Positions 48,601 to 59,342 of a DNA stretch of 64,000 nucleotides are shown piece after piece. The translations under genes and the position numbers were made by a program. This DNA is from Deltaproteobacteria bacterium (GTDB lineage Bacteria > CG2-30-53-67). Every line of letters starts with the position of its first letter. Position 1 is the first letter of the stretch. The notes beneath the pieces were generated by a model. It had not been told where the DNA came from. It saw only the letters and a program-made list of their open reading frames with translations, and searched no databases. Location of the stretch: the NCBI GenBank assembly GCA_013151235.1, contig JAADIO010000019.1, forward strand, positions 1 through 64,000, given 5' to 3'.

Positions 48601-50604
48601 TTACTTCCTCATCAGGGACTTCAGGGCCCGGTCCGCGGTTTTCCGGAGCAGTTCATCGGGATCGCTGATGCGGATCTCCCGGAGGGAATGTTCCGCCCGT
48701 GGGTCTCCGAGGAGACCCAGGGCTTCCACGGTGGTATTCCGTTCACTCCAGTCGGGAGAATCCAGAAGATAAATCAGAGAATCAAATGCCGCCGGGTTCC
48801 CTGTCTTTCCCAGTGCCAGGATGGCGGAACGACGGATCTCCATGTCCGGGTGTTCCAGTTTTCGGATCAATGCCGAAAAGACCCGGCTCCCTTTCTGTTC
48901 CGCAAGTACTTGAATTACGGAAATCTGAACCGGTGGCGGCGCGTGGTCGAGCAGGGGAAGAAGAAGATCCAGGCAGACCGTTCCTCCGATCTTGCCCAGT
49001 CCTTTCACGGCGGCACACCGGACCCAGATGTCTTCGTCCAGGAGAATCGACTGCAGAATCCGGATTGATGCATCGGTTGAAAAATCTCCGAGGGCCGTTG
49101 CGGCTGCAAGCCGAACGTCCGTGTTTTCATCGGAGAGGACGAGGGACAATCCTTCAATGGCTCGATCGACATGGATTTTTCCCAGGGCGGTTACCGCAGC
49201 CTTCCGTACGTCGGGGACTTCGTCTTTGAGGGCGAACAGGAGTGGGTCCACTGCCGCCTCTCCTCCGATAGCGCCGAGTACGGCGGCGGCATTTTTGCGG
49301 TAGGCCGGACTCTCATTGGAAAGGAGGGTGAAGATCCTGGAGAGCTGCGACCGGTTACCGATCTGTTGCAGGGCGAAGACCGCCGCCTGTTGCACGTCGG
49401 GATAAGGGTCATCCAGCAGAGGGATCAGTTCGGAGGAAGATTCCGTCATCCGGATCAACCCGAGGGCCATGGCGGCGGACTGTCGGACATGGCCATTGGA
49501 ATCCTGTAACAGGGCGATCAGTCTTCCATGGGTCTCCGGGGTTCCGATATGACCGAGGACATAGGCGGCCGCCTTCCGGATCAGTTCGTCGGGATGATCG
49601 AGCGCCTCCATCAGTGCCGCTTCCGATCCCTTGCCGATCCGGATCAGTGCCTCAATGATCCGGTCATGGAGTGCGATATCCCCTAAGAAATCGATCAGGT
49701 AGGGGACCCCTTTCGGGTCACCCAGGATCCCGATCAACTCAATGGCGGCCGTTCGTAGGGAGAGGTCATCTTCCTGGATGACTTCAATCAGTCCGTCAAC
49801 GGTCTCCGGGAGAGCTGCTTCTCCGAACTTCCTTGCGCAGGCCGGATCTTCTCCGGAATGTTGAAAAATCTCCGAGACGCCGAGGACGGCAGCATTCCGG
49901 ACTTGCCGTTTCTTGTCAGCGATGGAGGGGATCAGTGCCGGGAAAAGGTCGGCGTTTCCGAGACGGCCCAAGGCCGTCAGGAGCGGTTTCTTCAGGCGCT
50001 TCTCCTTCAATAGTTCCATGAGGGACGGGATTGCCTGTGGGTCACCAATTTTGCCCACGGCTTCGATGGCGGGGAACTTGAGCCAGAAATCATCTTCCCT
50101 CAGGATCTGCAGTAAGGGCTGTAGGGCCCTACGGTCGCCGATTTTTCCGAGATTTTCCGCGGCGGCGGCCTTGACGTTTTCATCCGGGTCTTGCAAGGCA
50201 TCGACCAAGGCATTCAGACTTCGTGGACTTTTGATCTCGCCCAAGATGTCGATCGCGAATTTCTGTACGTCGGGGTCCGGGTCTTTGACCGCTTGACAGA
50301 GCGAAGGGACCGCGGCTGCACCGATTCGGATCAGGGCTTCGACGGCGGAGTTCCGCATGCCGGCGTTGTCCTGGGATCGAAGCGCGAGGATGAGATTGGA
50401 GATCACGTCCTCTACAGCATCCATTCCGAGAAGGGCATCGATAGCGGTTTTGCGTACCCGCCAGACGGAATCGCCAAGAAGCCTCGTCAGTGGTACGATT
50501 GCTTTTCGGTCTTTGAGCCGTCCGGCTTTTTCCGCCGCCTCCCGGCGGACTTCGACCTCGCTTTCTTCCATTTTCCGGAGTACGCCTTTTAGTGGATCGA
50601 CCAT
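48601..50604 (-). CDS. Large HEAT-repeat protein in the chemosensory operon
   Basis: A 667-residue protein made almost wholly of about 20 HEAT/PBS-lyase-type repeats of about 31 residues, e.g. GVSEIFQHSG, IGDRRALQPLLQILREDD and VRQSAAMALGLIRM. No signal peptide, membrane segment or catalytic domain is seen. HEAT proteins of this sort sit in a number of chemosensory operons and may act as scaffolds or adaptors for CheR/CheB or the receptors. It lies directly upstream of cheR. Confidence 0.85.
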   Translation of the reverse strand: MVDPLKGVLRKMEESEVEVRREAAEKAGRLKDRKAIVPLTRLLGDSVWRVRKTAIDALLGMDAVEDVISNLILALRSQDNAGMRNSAVEALIRIGAAAVPSLCQAVKDPDPDVQKFAIDILGEIKSPRSLNALVDALQDPDENVKAAAAENLGKIGDRRALQPLLQILREDDFWLKFPAIEAVGKIGDPQAIPSLMELLKEKRLKKPLLTALGRLGNADLFPALIPSIADKKRQVRNAAVLGVSEIFQHSGEDPACARKFGEAALPETVDGLIEVIQEDDLSLRTAAIELIGILGDPKGVPYLIDFLGDIALHDRIIEALIRIGKGSEAALMEALDHPDELIRKAAAYVLGHIGTPETHGRLIALLQDSNGHVRQSAAMALGLIRMTESSSELIPLLDDPYPDVQQAAVFALQQIGNRSQLSRIFTLLSNESPAYRKNAAAVLGAIGGEAAVDPLLFALKDEVPDVRKAAVTALGKIHVDRAIEGLSLVLSDENTDVRLAAATALGDFSTDASIRILQSILLDEDIWVRCAAVKGLGKIGGTVCLDLLLPLLDHAPPPVQISVIQVLAEQKGSRVFSALIRKLEHPDMEIRRSAILALGKTGNPAAFDSLIYLLDSPDWSERNTTVEALGLLGDPRAEHSLREIRISDPDELLRKTADRALKSLMRK

Positions 50605-50650
50605 GATAATACCTCACGCGGATTCGGTGATCTGATCTTTTCTCGATTTG

Positions 50651-51472
50651 TCAGACAGAGACGCCGGCGGTCCGTTTCGCCGTGAAGGATGCCAGTTCCT
50701 GTTGCAGAAAATGATGCAGGGTGGCCTCCGGCAGATCGGGGAAACGTTCTTTCATCAAGCCTTCCGCCTCTTGCAGCTCCGGGGCGAGCCGTTCGGGAAG
50801 ATCTTCCGCCGCAAGTCCTTCTTTGATCCGGGTTTCATTGTATAATGCGATATCGGACAGCATCGTTCGGGCGAGGCGTTCCACTTTGTTCCGGACCTCA
50901 TCATCCAGCAACGGTCCCGGAGGGGAGGAGGAGACCGTTGCCGGAGAAGTTCCCTGCAATGGTTCTGTTGTGAGGAGGGAAAGACCGGGAAGGAGCCGTC
51001 CGATCTTGTGAATCAACTGATCTGCGATATGATGGATTTCAATGTAATCATCGGCCCCGTAGAGACTCTCCGGGAGTCGCTTGTAGCGTGCCTTCCGGTA
51101 ACTTGCCGCGATCAAAATGATCCGGATGTCCTGCGTTTTCGGGTTGGACTTGATCGTCTCACACAATTCAAAACCGTAGATTTTCGGCAGCGCCACATCC
51201 AGAATTGCCAGAGCGGGTTTTGATCGGCGGAGGATCTTCAGAGCCTCCACTCCGTTTTCCGCCGTCAGCACCCGGAGGTTGCGTTCCTCCAGGATCTCTT
51301 TGACGAAAAGGCGGAACTCCGGGTTGTCCTTCGCAACGAGAATGGTTGTCTGGTCGGATTCGATTATGAAAACATATCTGCAGCGGTTGCAGCGGAAACG
51401 AGCCTTTCCTGCAGGGAGGCGTTCCGGTGGAATCCTGTAGCGGGTCCCGCACTTTTTGCATTGTACGATCAT
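50651..51472 (-). CDS. Zinc-ribbon plus receiver-domain protein
   Basis: A 273-residue protein. An MJ0042-type zinc ribbon at the N-terminus (CKKCGTRY ... CNRCRYVF, four cysteines in two pairs) leads directly into a receiver domain (about 45-165: ILVAKDNPEFRLFVK, LAILDVALPKIYGFE). The last 100 residues are helical and unrecognised (VRNKVERLARTMLSDIALYN). The ATG at 51472 was chosen because GGAG lies six bases upstream. Similar layouts occur in myxobacterial FrzS-like and deltaproteobacterial regulators, but I do not assign one. Confidence 0.8.
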   Translation of the reverse strand: MIVQCKKCGTRYRIPPERLPAGKARFRCNRCRYVFIIESDQTTILVAKDNPEFRLFVKEILEERNLRVLTAENGVEALKILRRSKPALAILDVALPKIYGFELCETIKSNPKTQDIRIILIAASYRKARYKRLPESLYGADDYIEIHHIADQLIHKIGRLLPGLSLLTTEPLQGTSPATVSSSPPGPLLDDEVRNKVERLARTMLSDIALYNETRIKEGLAAEDLPERLAPELQEAEGLMKERFPDLPEATLHHFLQQELASFTAKRTAGVSV

Positions 51473-51524
51473 CAGGTTCTCCATTGTGGTTCAGCCGGAC
51501 ATGCCGGATGTCTGCCTCTTTCGA

Positions 51525-54410
51525 TCAGGCGACTTCCTGTTCCATAAGGGTCATCATGGTTTCCACTCCGGCGTAATCGCTTTCCGTGGCCGTCATGAAT
51601 CCGTTGTACTGCGGTTCGATGGTCTGAAGGATGTTCCGGTCGTTCTCCACGGATTCATCCAGGCTCAGCAGGGCCTGGGTCAATTCTCTCTCTAATTCCG
51701 GTGCAATTCCTTTCCGAACGCAGAGGTTGAACTCCGGGATCTCATCCGACGTCGCCAGGATCTCCAGCCCTTTTGCTTTGAAATTTCGGGCAATTGGTTC
51801 CAACAATCCCCCGGCTTCGACCTCCCCGTTCACAATGGCCCAGGCCACATCGTCGTGGTGTCCTTTGAATTCGTAGCCGGCCAGATCCTGAAGCGAGATA
51901 TTCTCCCGGGCCAGCATGCCGCAGGGGACAAGGTAGCTGGATGTGGAGTGTTCATCGCCGAAGGCGAAGCGCTTTCCTTTCAGGTCGGCAATGGAATGAA
52001 TGGGGGCTCCTTTCCGGACGGCAATGACGGAATGGTAGAAGGGCATGTGATTGCGAATGGCTTTCAGAATAATACGGGCACCGTATCTCTTCTTGGCTTC
52101 CACATAGGTGGAGGGGGTGAGATACGCGAGATCGTATTTCCCGGCCCCGAAATCGTTGAGTGCCGTTTTGAAGTCTTCGGCTACGGCAATCTTGACCGGC
52201 CTGTTCATTTTCTTTTCCAGATACCGGGCCAATGGAGTAAACCGAATCTCCATCTTGACACCCGATTCGAGGGGAATGACACCCAGGGTCAGGCCCTCCG
52301 TTTCTATGTTGTGCGTTGTATGATGGACTTCCCTTTGCAACTCTTCATTATAGAGAGCGAGGGAATTGATCGCGGTGCTAAGGTCATCGGTCAGGTTGAT
52401 GGATTCTTCCGTAATGTTCCGGATCCGCTCGATGGAATGGACAATGAGTTCACTCCCTTTCCCCTGTTCGCGAATGGACCGGTTGATCTCCTGAATTTTG
52501 AGGATCATATTTTCGATTTCATGGGCAACCCGCCGGCTTCCCATTGATTCATCGGCCATTGATTTTTTTAATTCACGGGCAAACCGGCTCACCTGTGCGA
52601 CCATCCCGCGGATGACCTCGCCTCCCTTATCCTGTTCCTCCACGGCGGCGGTAATCTGCTTGGTGTGTTCATTGACGTTCCGGATTTCCGTGTCAATGTG
52701 CTCGATCGACTTGACCTGTTCGATGGCGGCTTTCTCAATTTCCCAGGACATCTCGCTCGACCGTTGAGACTGCTGCAGGATTTTGCCGAGGGCCTCCTTT
52801 GTTTCTCGGGAGAGTTGAACCCCTTTTTGGACCTCTTCGACACTCAGGTGCACCCCCCGGGCGATGGCATCCGTTTCCGACTGCACATCGGAGATGACCT
52901 CTTCGATCTGGTCGATCGAGGAGGCGGTTCGGTCGGCCAGCGCCTTGATCTCATCGGCGACAACGGAAAACCCTTTTCCCTGTTCACCCGCCTTGGAGGC
53001 GATGATGGCGGCATTCAGGGCCAGGAGGTTGGTCTTCTCCGCCACTTCGTCAATGACGTTCAGGATTTGCCCGATCTTTTCCGATCGTTCATGCAGGATA
53101 TTGACCATTCGGTCTGTCTCTTCCACCGACTGCCGGATTCGTTCCATTCCTTCAATGGTTTCCTGCACTGCCTTGACGCCCAGTTCCGATGTCTCCAGAG
53201 TACTCTTCTGCGAAAGGGCGGCCGATTCCTTTGCCAGTCCTTCAACCGCCTTAATGGATGCGTGCATTTCAGAAACGGACGAAGTTGAGGTTTCAATGGA
53301 GATACTGAGTGCGTTCAGATTGTTTCGGCTTTCACCGATCGAACCGATCATCTTGTGAATAGATTCCGAGGATTCTTCAATCATGGAAAAAAGTTCATCA
53401 CTTTGCTGTGTGATCTGGTGGATGGAGTCATCCATGGCTTGGATCGATTTGGAGGACTCTTCGCTCGAGTGGGAAAGGCTCTGAACATTGGCGCTGATCT
53501 CCCGTAATGTGGCGGACATTTCAAAGATGGAGGACGAGGTGTCGTCCGAGGCGGATGCCTGGACCCGGGTCCCTTCGTAGATTTCCTTATGACAGTTGCG
53601 GATCAGGCGGGTGGCGTTCTCACAGTTGTCGGCGGAGCGGGCGATCTTGTTGAGCATGTCGTTATGGCGCTCCAGGAAACAGTTCATCAGGTAGGCGATT
53701 TTCGGGAGGGGGTAGAGGACCCCTTGCCAACCGCCCAGATTCATTTCCAGTATTGTGCCGGGATCGGAACGACCCTGCTGGTTCAGTGCCAGCAGAATTT
53801 CCTTCAGGGTCAGCAGATGGTTCCGAATTTTTTCTGCAAAGAGATTTTGAAGGAGCAGGATCAGCAGCAGGGTCACAAGCATCATGAAAAAGACCAGCGA
53901 AACGGAAGGCAGTCCCGATGTGCCGAGTCGGTTTACTTTTCCGCTCTCCGTTTGCTGGATCCGGGTCATGATCTCCGTCAGTTCCATTGACACATCCGGG
54001 ATGGTCATGCTCTTTTCCCTTGGCCAGGCTGCTGCGGGAGAATCCTCCAGATAGCGGAGCGATTCCATCTCTTTTTGAAGGGTGTTCAGGGATGAAAAAA
54101 TATCCTCAGGGAAGAGTGATTCCGAACGGATCTGTTCCAGCCAGACGGAAGTCCGGGGGAGGAGCGCCTGGAGAAGTTCCTGTGGAGGACGATCGGGATT
54201 GCTTCCCTCCGTCAGAACATAAGAGAGTTCCTCCCATGAACTGCGAAGAGAGGCGCCTTCGGTCAGCCGATCGTTGCAGGTCCGAAGGAACGCCAGACTC
54301 CCTTCAACCGTTTTCGTGGTTTGAATGAGTTTGCCGGCGAACCAGAAGACCAGTGCAGCCAGAATGAGAAAGGGAACGGATGCTTTGAAGCGTTCAGTCT
54401 TCAATGACAT
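51525..54410 (-). CDS. Methyl-accepting chemotaxis protein with C-terminal PhnD-like domain
   Basis: A 961-residue receptor. Two membrane helices (about 12-28 and 169-190) bracket a short periplasmic region. A long signalling domain (about 250-690) has the hairpin tip [20 protein letters not shown]. After it, residues 695-961 form a PhnD/phosphonate-binding-protein-like domain: [44 protein letters not shown] and [17 protein letters not shown]. No third membrane helix precedes it, so this periplasmic-type binding fold appears to be cytoplasmic. The adjacent gene is another MCP. The frame is continuous. Confidence 0.9.
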   Translation of the reverse strand: MSLKTERFKASVPFLILAALVFWFAGKLIQTTKTVEGSLAFLRTCNDRLTEGASLRSSWEELSYVLTEGSNPDRPPQELLQALLPRTSVWLEQIRSESLFPEDIFSSLNTLQKEMESLRYLEDSPAAAWPREKSMTIPDVSMELTEIMTRIQQTESGKVNRLGTSGLPSVSLVFFMMLVTLLLILLLQNLFAEKIRNHLLTLKEILLALNQQGRSDPGTILEMNLGGWQGVLYPLPKIAYLMNCFLERHNDMLNKIARSADNCENATRLIRNCHKEIYEGTRVQASASDDTSSSIFEMSATLREISANVQSLSHSSEESSKSIQAMDDSIHQITQQSDELFSMIEESSESIHKMIGSIGESRNNLNALSISIETSTSSVSEMHASIKAVEGLAKESAALSQKSTLETSELGVKAVQETIEGMERIRQSVEETDRMVNILHERSEKIGQILNVIDEVAEKTNLLALNAAIIASKAGEQGKGFSVVADEIKALADRTASSIDQIEEVISDVQSETDAIARGVHLSVEEVQKGVQLSRETKEALGKILQQSQRSSEMSWEIEKAAIEQVKSIEHIDTEIRNVNEHTKQITAAVEEQDKGGEVIRGMVAQVSRFARELKKSMADESMGSRRVAHEIENMILKIQEINRSIREQGKGSELIVHSIERIRNITEESINLTDDLSTAINSLALYNEELQREVHHTTHNIETEGLTLGVIPLESGVKMEIRFTPLARYLEKKMNRPVKIAVAEDFKTALNDFGAGKYDLAYLTPSTYVEAKKRYGARIILKAIRNHMPFYHSVIAVRKGAPIHSIADLKGKRFAFGDEHSTSSYLVPCGMLARENISLQDLAGYEFKGHHDDVAWAIVNGEVEAGGLLEPIARNFKAKGLEILATSDEIPEFNLCVRKGIAPELERELTQALLSLDESVENDRNILQTIEPQYNGFMTATESDYAGVETMMTLMEQEVA

Positions 54411-54450
54411 GGAAGGGGTCTCTCCTTTGTGTCGGTGCCGTCATTTCGAT

Positions 54451-56931
54451 CTACACCTTGAATTGATTCACCTCGTTCTGCAGGGATTCCAGCATCTGCG
54501 TCATCTCGTTGATCGAGGCCGTCATCCCCTGGATCTGTGAACTGTTTTTCCCGTCGATCTGAACGATTTTCTTGATGTTGCTCAGAACCATCCGTGACTG
54601 GTTCGACTGACCTTCCGTGGCCCGGGAGATCATCTGGCTTTTGTAATTGACTTCCTCGATGGCTTTACTGATCTGGCCGCTTCCTTTCGACTGTTCTTCC
54701 ATGGCCCGGCTGACGTGGATGGCCATTTCCCGGAAATGTTCAATATTCTCCATAATCTGCTTGGAGCCCTTACGTTGCTCCTGGGTTCCCTTTGCCATCT
54801 GGCGCAAGGCTTCGGTGATGCTCGACACGGCCTCCTGAACGACTTGGCTTCCTTTGTTTTGCTCGACCGTGGCCCGGGCGATTTCCTCAATCATGTTGCT
54901 CGACCGGTCGACGCTTTCGACAATCTCCCGAAGGGATTCTCCGGCCTTGCGGGAGAGGTCCATTCCTTCCGTGATCGAGGAGGCGCTGACTTCCATGGCA
55001 TGGACCGCCTCGCCGGTCTCCTTCTGAACGTTCCGGATGACGTCGGCAATATCGCTGCTTGAACGGGCGGAACGATCCGCGAGGGCCTTGATCTCATCGG
55101 CTACAACGGCGAACCCCTTCCCATGTTCTCCCGCCTGGGCGGCGATGATGGCGGCATTCAGGGCCAGGAGGTTCGTCTGGTCGGCGACTTCGTCGATCAC
55201 TTTGAGAATCTTGCCGATGGCGGCCGACCGTTCCCCCAGCTGCTTGATCACCCGGGAGGTTGCATCAAAGGTTTTTCGTATTTTTTCCATCCCCGCCTGG
55301 GTCTTTTCGACGACGGCCATTCCGTCCTTTGCCTTGGCTGCGGCCTCCTTGGATATGGCCAGGGATTCCTGGGCATTGCGTTCCACTTCCAGGATGGTCC
55401 GGGCGATTTCTTCTGTTGAGGAGGAGGTCTGCTCGGCGCCTACAGACAGGGAATCGATGTTTGTCGAAATGTCGTTGACCGATTGCAGCATCTGGACGAT
55501 GGAGGTGGCGCTGTCGTCAATGGCCTGGGAGGTCTCCTTTGTGTTTTCCGCGACTTCATCGATGGAGGCGCTCATTTCCATAATGGAGGAAGAGGCCTCT
55601 TCCGTACTCTTGGCCAGGGCCGAGGTGTTCTCGAAAACCTCCCGGTTCATTTTGTCCATATCGTCCATGACCTGGGCGATTTCACTGATGGCGCTGTTTT
55701 GTTCATCCGCGCCGGCAGCCACCTTGTTGGTGCTGAGAATCATCTCCCGGGAGGTTTCGGAGACGGCGATCATGGTCTCCTGAATTTTGCGGACAATGTT
55801 CTGAATATTTTCGATAAAGGCATTCATCCAGTTTGATAGATCTTGAATTTCCTCATGGGATTTTACATGAATCCGACGGGTCAGGTCTCCCTCTCCTTCG
55901 GCGATATCCTTGAGAAGATCAGCCATCGTTCCGAGGGGTTGAAAACTTTTCCGGAGGCTGAGGAAGATCAGTATTGCAGCCAGAAGAAAGCCTGCGATCG
56001 AGACCAGAATGGAGCGATTCTGGGTCTGCTCCAGTGCGGAATCCACGTCGGTGTCATCCGTGAGGAGGGTGACAATGCCGATCTTCCGGCCGGAAAAATC
56101 TTTCAGGGGAAGAAAGGTCGTATCGAGAGACTGTGTCTTGGTATCATGGGCGAAACGGCTCACTTTGTCCAGCCGCTTGTCCAGATCAACATCCTTGAGA
56201 ATTTTCAACTGCAGGTTCTCATTGGTGCTGGCCTGGAGCAGCATCCCGTTGGAAAGGCGCGTCCCCTTCGCCTTTCCGGTAAACTCTTTCCGGAGGAGGA
56301 GACTGGCTTCGTAGTGAAAACGGTTCTTCAGCTCTTCGAGGAAGGGAAGAAAACTTCCTCCGGCTTCGACGATGCCCAGGAATTTTCCTTTCCGATAGAT
56401 CGGCTTGAGGAGAAAAAGATAGGCCCGGTTCCCTTCCAGCTCAATGCCGGAAAGTTCCTTTTTTCTCCGGAAGGCCTCCCGGACCATCGGCCGTTCTTCC
56501 AGGACGTTGTTCCCGAAAACGGCCGGATCGTGGGCCTGAAAGAAAATGATGCCGGGCGGTATGTAGAAGGTCAGCCGGGAAAAATTCCCCTTGGATTGCA
56601 TCAACTGAAAGGCGGGCACGGTGCTGATAATCATGTCCTCCCGGTCCCGTTTCTGAAGGTCGGTGATAATCTCCGGCAGCCCGGCTGTAATGAGGTCGAG
56701 TTTGTTCTGTAACTGCTGGTACTGCTTGTCCATGATCGTCTGGAATAGGGTTTGATCTTTCTCCATGTCTTTGGCTTGCATGGCCGATCCGAGCTTATTG
56801 TTTCCCAACCAACCGGAAAAAGCGATCATGGCGGCCACGATGATCATGGCCGCGAGGGCCAGGAGTGTCACCTTTCCCTTGAGGGTTCGGAAGGGGTTGA
56901 GCCTGTGTGCGAGATCGCTCCATCGGTTCAT
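54451..56931 (-). CDS. Methyl-accepting chemotaxis protein, HAMP type
   Basis: An 826-residue receptor with membrane helices at about 22-42 and 317-336. Between them lies a periplasmic sensory region of about 270 residues. A pattern like [15 protein letters not shown] and [15 protein letters not shown] suggests a double-Cache-like or dCACHE-related domain. A HAMP domain ([20 protein letters not shown]) and the signalling domain follow; the tip reads [20 protein letters not shown]. No C-terminal CheR-binding pentapeptide is present. It precedes the PhnD-fused MCP by 40 bases in the same operon. Confidence 0.93.
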   Translation of the reverse strand: MNRWSDLAHRLNPFRTLKGKVTLLALAAMIIVAAMIAFSGWLGNNKLGSAMQAKDMEKDQTLFQTIMDKQYQQLQNKLDLITAGLPEIITDLQKRDREDMIISTVPAFQLMQSKGNFSRLTFYIPPGIIFFQAHDPAVFGNNVLEERPMVREAFRRKKELSGIELEGNRAYLFLLKPIYRKGKFLGIVEAGGSFLPFLEELKNRFHYEASLLLRKEFTGKAKGTRLSNGMLLQASTNENLQLKILKDVDLDKRLDKVSRFAHDTKTQSLDTTFLPLKDFSGRKIGIVTLLTDDTDVDSALEQTQNRSILVSIAGFLLAAILIFLSLRKSFQPLGTMADLLKDIAEGEGDLTRRIHVKSHEEIQDLSNWMNAFIENIQNIVRKIQETMIAVSETSREMILSTNKVAAGADEQNSAISEIAQVMDDMDKMNREVFENTSALAKSTEEASSSIMEMSASIDEVAENTKETSQAIDDSATSIVQMLQSVNDISTNIDSLSVGAEQTSSSTEEIARTILEVERNAQESLAISKEAAAKAKDGMAVVEKTQAGMEKIRKTFDATSRVIKQLGERSAAIGKILKVIDEVADQTNLLALNAAIIAAQAGEHGKGFAVVADEIKALADRSARSSSDIADVIRNVQKETGEAVHAMEVSASSITEGMDLSRKAGESLREIVESVDRSSNMIEEIARATVEQNKGSQVVQEAVSSITEALRQMAKGTQEQRKGSKQIMENIEHFREMAIHVSRAMEEQSKGSGQISKAIEEVNYKSQMISRATEGQSNQSRMVLSNIKKIVQIDGKNSSQIQGMTASINEMTQMLESLQNEVNQFKV

Positions 56932-57001
56932 CTTTTCCTACCTGCCTTTCTACCTCGATGGTTTTGAAAGAAGTTCGCCTTCTGAATTTCTGAGATGGCG
57001 A

Positions 57002-57478
57002 TTATTCGATTGTTGTGACGATCCGGACCTTTCTGCTTGTGACATCGCTCTTCAACAGGTAGCCGATGGCATTGGGGTCTTTCGCCACCCGGGCCTGCAT
57101 GAGGGGCGCCGACCGGACCGTTTTGGGCGGGTTCTTGGCCGTATTGGCGATCTTCTTGCCGGCCCACTCCATGGCAACCTTCCGGGCTTCTTTCTCCAGG
57201 ACCGCTTCGGAAAATTTTTCCCGTGCCGGGTCCTGGGTGCGTAGATCATAGAGGCGGATCTTTTTCCCGTTCGGCCAGTTAAGAATGTCATTTTCGTAAT
57301 AGTGTTTGACTTCTTCTATGGAGAGCGCTTTCACGGGATTATCTGCGTTCACGATCACGACGACCTCTCCCGCTCCGGCCGGGCTTGTCAAATAGAACAA
57401 AAAGGACAAAGCGGCCATGGACATCACGGTCGTCAGTGCCGCTTTCCTGAATATCCTTTTCCTGTACTTTTCCTGCAT
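57002..57478 (-). CDS. Half-size phosphate-binding-protein-like exported protein
   Basis: A 158-residue exported protein. A signal peptide (KAALTTVMSMAALSFLFYLT, cleavage near AGAGE) precedes a PstS-like domain: VVIVNADNPVKALSIEEVKH, WPNGKKIRLYDLRTQDPARE and a closing DPNAIGYLLKSD. It is about half the usual PstS size, as in the small PBP-like proteins that often sit beside phosphate-type porins. The ATG at 57478 has GGAGGAG five bases upstream. No ABC permease or ATPase is nearby, so it is more likely a sensor accessory than a transporter. Confidence 0.82.
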   Translation of the reverse strand: MQEKYRKRIFRKAALTTVMSMAALSFLFYLTSPAGAGEVVVIVNADNPVKALSIEEVKHYYENDILNWPNGKKIRLYDLRTQDPAREKFSEAVLEKEARKVAMEWAGKKIANTAKNPPKTVRSAPLMQARVAKDPNAIGYLLKSDVTSRKVRIVTTIE

Positions 57479-57532
57479 GGTATCTCCTCCTGCGATGTTG
57501 TCCTTGGGGCTGAACCCTCCTCTTCTCATAAT

Positions 57533-58654
57533 TTAATTCCCTCCCAGGTAGACCGCAACGGAGAAGAGGGTCTTCGTATAATGAACATCCGAAGCGCCTT
57601 CATCCTTTACGAAATGGTGTTCAATCTTTCCGACCACATTGGGTGTGAAATGGTAATTCAGTGCCACCGTGTTGGTGGTCATCCGGTTATTGTTCTCCCG
57701 CTGGTCGGGGTCGTACCAGTCATAACGGTAACCGACGGTCCATTTCCGCCAATCGTAGGTTAGCTGGGAATACCATCCGATGGTCTGTTCCGTGGTGCCG
57801 GCAACCAGCCGGGTATATCGTTTTGCATACTCGCCCTGGAATTTCAGATCCTGCCAGGCCAGTCTGGCATCGGCTCCGAGGATCTTCACCTTGTTGTCGT
57901 TTTCATCCCGGTTCTCCCGGTCGTAGGAAAACCCGATTTCCGCATCCGACAGGAAGGGGAGCTTGAAGCCGAGGTCGGCCCCCCATGACTTGTCCGTATT
58001 GATGTCGCCGTGTCCGGGGTTTTCGCCGGAACCGTTGGAGACATAAAAGAGATAATCGGTGGTCACGCCCCCTTGGTAATGGCTGCCGTAGAACTGAAGG
58101 CCGTCATTGGTATGTGGAAAGATAAGTTGAGTGACCAGTGTCGGTTGTTCCTGGGTGAGAACGAAGGGGGGGTAGTGTTCCACATTCCAGATCCCGGCCG
58201 GATTGAGAAAACGGCCAAGGCGGAAGTTGACGTAGCGGTTGTGGCTGTATTCCAGCGTGAAGACCTCGACGAAGATCTCTCCGGGATAGGTCTGTTCGGA
58301 AGGCTCTATTTTCGGGGCGTCCTCGAACTCAACCTCCGAGAACAGCCGCCACTGCTCCGCCAACTGTTTGCTGAAAAAGAGGGAAAGGTGATGGAGGCGG
58401 AATTCACTCCGGGCATTTGCGGCCTGGTTGTCGGTCAGGTTGAACTCTCCGTCGGCATAGCCGCTGATGTCTACAAGATTTCCGATCCGGCTTGTTGTAT
58501 CTTCGTTCTGTGCTTCTAACAGCTCGACCTTGGTCTTCAGATTATCGATTTCTTGCTTGAGATCCTTGATCTCTCCGTTGGAAACGGCCGAAGCGCGGAG
58601 CGGAGAGAGAAAAAGTATTGCAACGATCAGTAACAGGTACCTTCTTTTTGTCAT
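57533..58654 (-). CDS. Phosphate-selective porin-like outer-membrane protein (OprP/OprO type)
   Basis: A 373-residue outer-membrane protein with a signal peptide (LLLIVAILFLSPLRASA), a short coiled coil (EIKDLKQEIDNLKTKVELLE) and a beta barrel with alternating hydrophobic strands, ending in the typical aromatic-rich strand TKTLFSVAVYLGGN. GRFLNPAGIWNVEHYPPF and related stretches match the OprP/OprO family of anion-selective porins. Whether it passes phosphate, phosphonate or another oxyanion is open. It lies directly upstream of the phosphate-binding-like gene. A 150-base gap separates it from cheW. Confidence 0.85.
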   Translation of the reverse strand: MTKRRYLLLIVAILFLSPLRASAVSNGEIKDLKQEIDNLKTKVELLEAQNEDTTSRIGNLVDISGYADGEFNLTDNQAANARSEFRLHHLSLFFSKQLAEQWRLFSEVEFEDAPKIEPSEQTYPGEIFVEVFTLEYSHNRYVNFRLGRFLNPAGIWNVEHYPPFVLTQEQPTLVTQLIFPHTNDGLQFYGSHYQGGVTTDYLFYVSNGSGENPGHGDINTDKSWGADLGFKLPFLSDAEIGFSYDRENRDENDNKVKILGADARLAWQDLKFQGEYAKRYTRLVAGTTEQTIGWYSQLTYDWRKWTVGYRYDWYDPDQRENNNRMTTNTVALNYHFTPNVVGKIEHHFVKDEGASDVHYTKTLFSVAVYLGGN

Positions 58655-58808
58655 GATCCATCCTCCAATTACGGTCCATGATAAACTTAGCGTTCAGTTT
58701 CTTCCCCCCCAGGCAAGCGGGCATCACCCCTTTCTTCTATAAATCTTCCACCGGCGGTTTTCCATCAGATGCTCCTCCATCACATGGTCCGGCTCGGCGG
58801 AATCCTGT

Positions 58809-59333
58809 TCAGGCGGAAACGGTTTCTTCCATTCGGCAGATCTTTTCGATATCCATGAGGATGATCATCCTGTCGTTCACCCGTCCGACGCCGGTGATAT
58901 ATTCTGCCTCCACCCCGTTCAGGATCGGCGGCGGGGGTTCGATGGCGGATGCGGAAATGCGGGCGGCGCTCGTGATGTCGTCTACGAGGAGTCCCACCTG
59001 CTCTCCCTGATGATTGACGATGATGATCCGGGTCCGGTGGGTCTCTTCCCGTGCCGGAAGGCCGAGCCTCCTTTTCGCATCGAAGACAGGCAGAATGTTT
59101 CCCCGGAGCGAAAGAATTCCCAGGATGTATTCCGGCGCTCGGGGAATCGGGGTCAGCTCGGTGGGAATCGTAATCTCTTTGATCTGCATGATGTCGACGG
59201 CGTATTCCTCTTCGGCGAGTTTGAATCCCATCAAGGTGAGAAAAGACTCCTCCCGGCTTTTCTCCTGCAGTTCATCGGCGCTTTCATTAGCCCTTTCTTC
59301 CATGCAGGTCTCTTTTTTTTCTTCGCTGTCCAT
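58809..59333 (-). CDS. cheW: CheW, chemotaxis coupling protein
   Basis: A 174-residue adaptor with an acidic N-terminal extension of about 30 residues and a single CheW domain (TLMGFKLAEEEYAVDIMQI, EYILGILSLRGNILPVFD, RIIIVNHQGEQVGLLVDD). It links MCPs to CheA. It lies between the porin and REC-GGDEF genes. Only one cheW is seen for two MCPs. Confidence 0.94.
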   Translation of the reverse strand: MDSEEKKETCMEERANESADELQEKSREESFLTLMGFKLAEEEYAVDIMQIKEITIPTELTPIPRAPEYILGILSLRGNILPVFDAKRRLGLPAREETHRTRIIIVNHQGEQVGLLVDDITSAARISASAIEPPPPILNGVEAEYITGVGRVNDRMIILMDIEKICRMEETVSA

Positions 59334-59342
59334 TGTTTCCCC

